Assembly: GCF_012927105.1 (NCBI RefSeq) | Contig: NZ_JABBFV010000016.1 | Coordinates: forward strand, 48,240 to 112,239 | Direction: 5' to 3' | Source of the DNA: Sphingobium psychrophilum | GTDB lineage: Bacteria; Pseudomonadota; Alphaproteobacteria; Sphingomonadales; Sphingomonadaceae | DNA: 64,000 nucleotides | Shown: piece after piece, positions 61,345 to 64,000 of the stretch | Position numbering within the stretch: position 1 is the stretch's first letter | How the letters are laid out: every line of letters starts with the position of its first letter | Position numbers and translations under genes: made by a program | Notes under the pieces: model-generated | The model's input: only the letters and a program-made list of their open reading frames with translations | What the model was told of the DNA's origin: nothing | Databases searched by the model: none

Positions 61345-62079
61345 GTTACTCAATCGACAATCCGCGAGCTTATTTGGAAAGCAATATCGTGGGCACGTTC
61401 GAACTGCTGGAAGCGGCGAGAGCTTATCCTCCGGCACATGTGTTGCTCGCCTCGACCTCCTCGGCGTTCGGCGCGAATACGCAGATGCCCTATCGTGAGA
61501 TCGACAAGGCCGATCACCAGATGTCTTTCTATGCCGCTGCCAAGAAGGCGGGCGAAAACATGGCGCACAGCTATGCGCATCTGTTCGACGTACCGGTGAC
61601 GATGTTTCGCTTCTTTACAGTGTACGGACCTCAGGGCCGGCCGGACATGGCGCTGTTCAAATTTACTAAAGCGATCCTAGAAGGCTGCCCGATCGACGTG
61701 TATAATCATGGCGACATGAGGAGAGACTTTACCTATGTGGAAGATCTGGTCGAGGCAATCCGTCTGCTGATCGATACACCGCCTGTGCGGCCGGATCCGG
61801 GCGAAGGGGTTCCCGAGGGTGACAGCCTTTCACCGGTCGCGCCGTGGCGGGTGGTGAATATCGGCAATAGCGATGCAGTGCAGTTGACCGACTTTATTGC
61901 GGCGATTGAGGATGCGACTGGTCGCAAAGCGGTACGCAATCTGATGCTGATGCAAGCAGGTGATGTACCAACAACATGGGCGGATGCGAGCCTGCTTAAA
62001 TCGCTGACGGGCTATGCCCGGCGTGCGCGAGGGCGTCGCCAAGTTCGTGCAATGGTATCGGGAATATTATCAGGCGTGA
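61345..62079 (+). pseudogene. Truncated and frameshifted NAD-dependent nucleotide-sugar epimerase
   Basis: Sequence resembling UDP-glucuronate 4-epimerase (SDR extended) begins at YSIDNPRAYLESNIVGTFELLEAARAY, so the first ~90 residues (Rossmann GxxGxxG) are absent. It then has FYAAAKKAGENMAHSYAHLF (YxxxK), FRFFTVYGPQGRPDMALFKF and DFTYVEDLVEAI. Near 62020 the frame must shift to read EGVAKFVQWYREYYQA-stop (62077-62079), the normal C-terminus. Inactive; it points to a decayed capsule or EPS locus. Confidence 0.8.
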
Positions 62080-62122
62080 GGAGAAATGAAACAGAAATGG
62101 CTGAACCGAGTATTTCGGATCA

Positions 62123-62944
62123 TCAACTACATATGGCGCTAGGATTGGAAATTTCTGGGCCCTGCATCATATTAGCATAAGATACTGAGAACGGAATACT
62201 GGAGGATCTTCTGTAAATGCCGAACTGCCAATATGCCGATGGATTGTCGTTATTATATCCAATCGGGGCATTTGTTTTTTCCAATTCTTTGACATCATTA
62301 ACATAAAGCCGAACATATGCTTTTCCTCTGGGGCTTGTTCTCAACGTCAGTTGAATCTTGTACCATTTTCCTCCTTCGATAGTTTTTTCCCATATCATCT
62401 TTGCTTTGGGAAATGCGCGCGAGATTTTTTTGGAATCCGATCGGATATGCATCTGCCAGACATATTTACCAGATTCTTTCTGCTTAAGGACAAAGGCCAT
62501 AATGGGTGGCATGGCTGCAATGTCGTCTCGATCCTCTACGGCGTGAACCTGCCCTACGATCGTGAATGAAGACGTTATTTTTTGTCCCGCTGGAATAAAC
62601 ATTGAGTAGGAAATGTTGTAATCCTTTGATACCATAATAACCTCTTTGGATTTCCTAATGATAGGATCCAATGTAATAAGTTCTATTCTTTCATTACTGT
62701 GTGCCGCGTCCAGTGTGCCGCCGCCATTGCCGGGTGAAATGGTAAATGTGTCTATGATGCTACAATCTGATACCACATACTTGAAATCGCTCATGCTCCC
62801 AAGAAGTCGGTATTTGGTGCCGTTTTGTGTTAGTATCGTCTCGCCCCGCCTTTCGTTTAGAGGTCCCGCGGTGGAGTTCGAAAGCGACACCGTGGCGAGT
62901 AACCCCATGGCCGCAACCGCCGCTGAAATGGATATCCTGGGCAT
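62123..62944 (-). CDS. Secreted polysaccharide lyase, heparin lyase I-like
   Basis: 273 aa from ATG 62944 (SD AAAGGAG). Signal peptide MPRISISAAVAAMGLLATVSLS. The body has AAHSNERIELITLDP, SFTIVGQVHAVEDRDD, YVWQMHIRSD, KAYVRLYVNDVKELEKTNAPIGYNNDN and YWQFGIYRRSSS, in line with the heparin-lyase-I / PL7-PL20-like jelly-roll fold. It would cleave an acidic exopolysaccharide in the periplasm or outside. Clearly AT-richer than its neighbours. Confidence 0.72.
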   Translation of the reverse strand: MPRISISAAVAAMGLLATVSLSNSTAGPLNERRGETILTQNGTKYRLLGSMSDFKYVVSDCSIIDTFTISPGNGGGTLDAAHSNERIELITLDPIIRKSKEVIMVSKDYNISYSMFIPAGQKITSSFTIVGQVHAVEDRDDIAAMPPIMAFVLKQKESGKYVWQMHIRSDSKKISRAFPKAKMIWEKTIEGGKWYKIQLTLRTSPRGKAYVRLYVNDVKELEKTNAPIGYNNDNPSAYWQFGIYRRSSSIPFSVSYANMMQGPEISNPSAICS

Positions 62945-63042
62945 TATTGGCTCCTTTGCTGGGCTGGTGGATTGCAACCTTTCGAAACAAGTAAGGAGCT
63001 ACAAAGGCGCGAAAACCCCCGCTTTGCAAAAGGCCTGCGGCA

Positions 63043-63900
63043 ATGTGGCATAAGATCCGGCCTCATCTGAAGTATGGCGCATTGCGCAGCTTGCTGGCGA
63101 TCCGCTGGTCGCGCAAACGGCAAAAGGTCGCGGTAAGAACAGCCTTTTCTTCAAAAGTCATTTTGACGCTGACCTCATATCCTCCGCGATTTCCAACGTT
63201 GCATCTGACGCTCCAGTCTCTGCTGGCTCAGTCTGTCGCGCCGGCCCGGACCATACTGTGGATCGCAACGGAGGATATGGATCAGCTGCCATTGGCGGTA
63301 AGGGAACTGCAGCGGTACGGCCTCGAGATACGGGAATGCGTGAACCGCCGCTCCTTTGACAAATTGGTTCATGCCCTTTCCCTATATCCCAACATGTATT
63401 TTGTCATTGCTGATGATGATGTCCTCTACCAGGAGGACTGGATGGAAACCCTACTTGCAGCCTATAGCGGCAACGACCGAGAGATTATCTGCCACCGCGC
63501 TCACAGGATGACAATCGACGACAAAGGCGAGGTAATTCCTTATCGACAATGGGAGAAATTCATTTCCATCGCGATGAAATCAAATCAACTCTTCCCAACG
63601 GGAATAGGAGGTGTCCTCTACTCTCCCGGCATTTTTTCGGAAGACGTGCTCAAGTCAGAGTTGTACCAAACATTGTGCCCTGCGGCTGACGATATCTGGT
63701 TTTACTTCATGGCTCTCCGCAATGGAGCGACGGTCCGGACAACGGGTGCGCGCCAGCGCTTCGCCTTATGGCCCTCGACCGAAGCGGTAGGGTTGAAGAA
63801 CGACAATGCCGATGGCGACGGAAACGATCGTCAGTTGCAAGCAATGATCGCGAAGTTTGGCCTGCCATTCGGAGATACTGAGAGCCCGATCCGAAACTAA
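63043..63900 (+). CDS. Glycosyltransferase (GT2/GTA-like)
   Basis: 285 aa. GT-A-like order: VILTLTSYPPRFPTLHLTLQSLLAQSVAPARTILWI, LSLYPNMYFVIADDDVLYQEDWMETLL (DDD metal-binding motif about residues 123-125), and a C-terminal acceptor part. No membrane segments. Next to a polysaccharide lyase and a broken epimerase, so probably part of an EPS or capsule gene group. Confidence 0.75.
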   Translation: MWHKIRPHLKYGALRSLLAIRWSRKRQKVAVRTAFSSKVILTLTSYPPRFPTLHLTLQSLLAQSVAPARTILWIATEDMDQLPLAVRELQRYGLEIRECVNRRSFDKLVHALSLYPNMYFVIADDDVLYQEDWMETLLAAYSGNDREIICHRAHRMTIDDKGEVIPYRQWEKFISIAMKSNQLFPTGIGGVLYSPGIFSEDVLKSELYQTLCPAADDIWFYFMALRNGATVRTTGARQRFALWPSTEAVGLKNDNADGDGNDRQLQAMIAKFGLPFGDTESPIRN

Positions 63901-63983
63901 GTTGAGTGGTATCAGCGGGTTAGCTTGACGCTTGCCGCAGTCGTTGATTCAGGGGTTTTGCAACAAACTTCCGGAGATCAACA

Positions 63984-64000
63984 ATGTGGACCGATACCAC
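63984..64000 (+). mobile_element. Probable start of an IS5-family transposase gene
   Basis: ATG 63984 has CCGGAG upstream and the five visible codons read MWTDT, the usual opening of a sphingomonad IS5-type transposase (MWT-T-R...). Only the first bases are in the window. The 83 bp before it may include the IS left end; I could not define the terminal repeat. Confidence 0.35.

Noticed and set aside
1..64000. CRISPR array, rRNA genes, complete tRNA genes
   Set aside because: No regularly spaced direct repeats and no rRNA or full tRNA were seen; only the partial tRNA-Gly end at 33719-33764.

Overview
The window looks like chromosomal (or large-replicon) DNA of a high-GC alphaproteobacterium, most likely a sphingomonad (Sphingomonas, Sphingobium or Novosphingobium type). 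The grounds are codon usage, a TonB-dependent receptor feeding a catabolic cluster, a CYP101 (P450cam-type) cytochrome, and a plasmid-type accessory set (ArdC, DUF2958, very large ParB, strawberry-notch helicase, Toprim, DUF2493, DUF736) that is common on sphingomonad plasmids and islands. No species call is possible from sequence alone.

Positions 1 to about 33,764 are an integrated mobile element. Its right end carries a tyrosine integrase (32272-33540) next to a 46-bp copy of the 3' half of a tRNA-Gly(GCC) gene (33719-33764), the expected attachment-site duplication. The order inside is: a YhaO/YhaN-like nuclease/ATPase pair; an ArdC-DUF2958-ParB-DUF7007 module whose genes follow structured leaders and GGAGACC-type ribosome binding sites; a compact candidate immune locus (8.3-12.5 kb); a 1448-aa strawberry-notch helicase with an N-terminal methyltransferase-like part; Toprim and DUF2493 proteins; a three-gene DUF6361 / phospholipase-D-like / helicase operon (19.4-25.6 kb) that looks like a second defence system; DUF736; a large serine recombinase with two ParB/RepB-like proteins; DUF2513; and an MqsRA toxin-antitoxin pair.

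The 8.3-12.5 kb locus is the most interesting part. A leftward operon (XRE repressor, ImmA/IrrE metalloprotease, exonuclease I) faces a rightward operon (86-aa protein, 62-aa protein, SLATT two-helix membrane effector, CD-NTase-like nucleotidyltransferase) across a perfect 44-bp palindrome. This resembles a CBASS system under CapH/CapP-type protease control, with an ssDNA exonuclease built into the regulatory operon.

Positions about 34.5-58.5 kb form a catabolic gene cluster: Baeyer-Villiger monooxygenase, thiolase, dienelactone hydrolase, three NTF2-like proteins, two SDRs, a flavin reductase with an IclR-like C-terminus, dodecin, two enoyl-CoA hydratases, TonB receptor, AhpD/CMD-like protein, Zn-alcohol dehydrogenase, two luciferase-like monooxygenases, acyl-CoA ligase, RibB-type protein, [2Fe-2S] ferredoxin, CYP101-type P450, TetR and MerR regulators. 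The gene logic matches camphor-type degradation: P450 hydroxylation, dehydrogenation, FMN Baeyer-Villiger oxidation, CoA activation, FAD Baeyer-Villiger oxidation, beta-oxidation. The substrate is probably a bicyclic terpenoid or similar alicyclic ketone or alcohol. Six near-identical 18-bp palindromes (GTCAAC-N6-GTTGAC type) sit in the five intergenic promoter regions and define one regulon, most simply under the TetR protein.

From 58.5 kb the window becomes eroded: an msrB pseudogene with a 1-nt frameshift, a HipBA toxin-antitoxin pair, a 5'-truncated and frameshifted nucleotide-sugar epimerase, an AT-richer secreted heparin-lyase-I-like polysaccharide lyase, a glycosyltransferase, and the probable start of an IS5-type transposase at the right edge.
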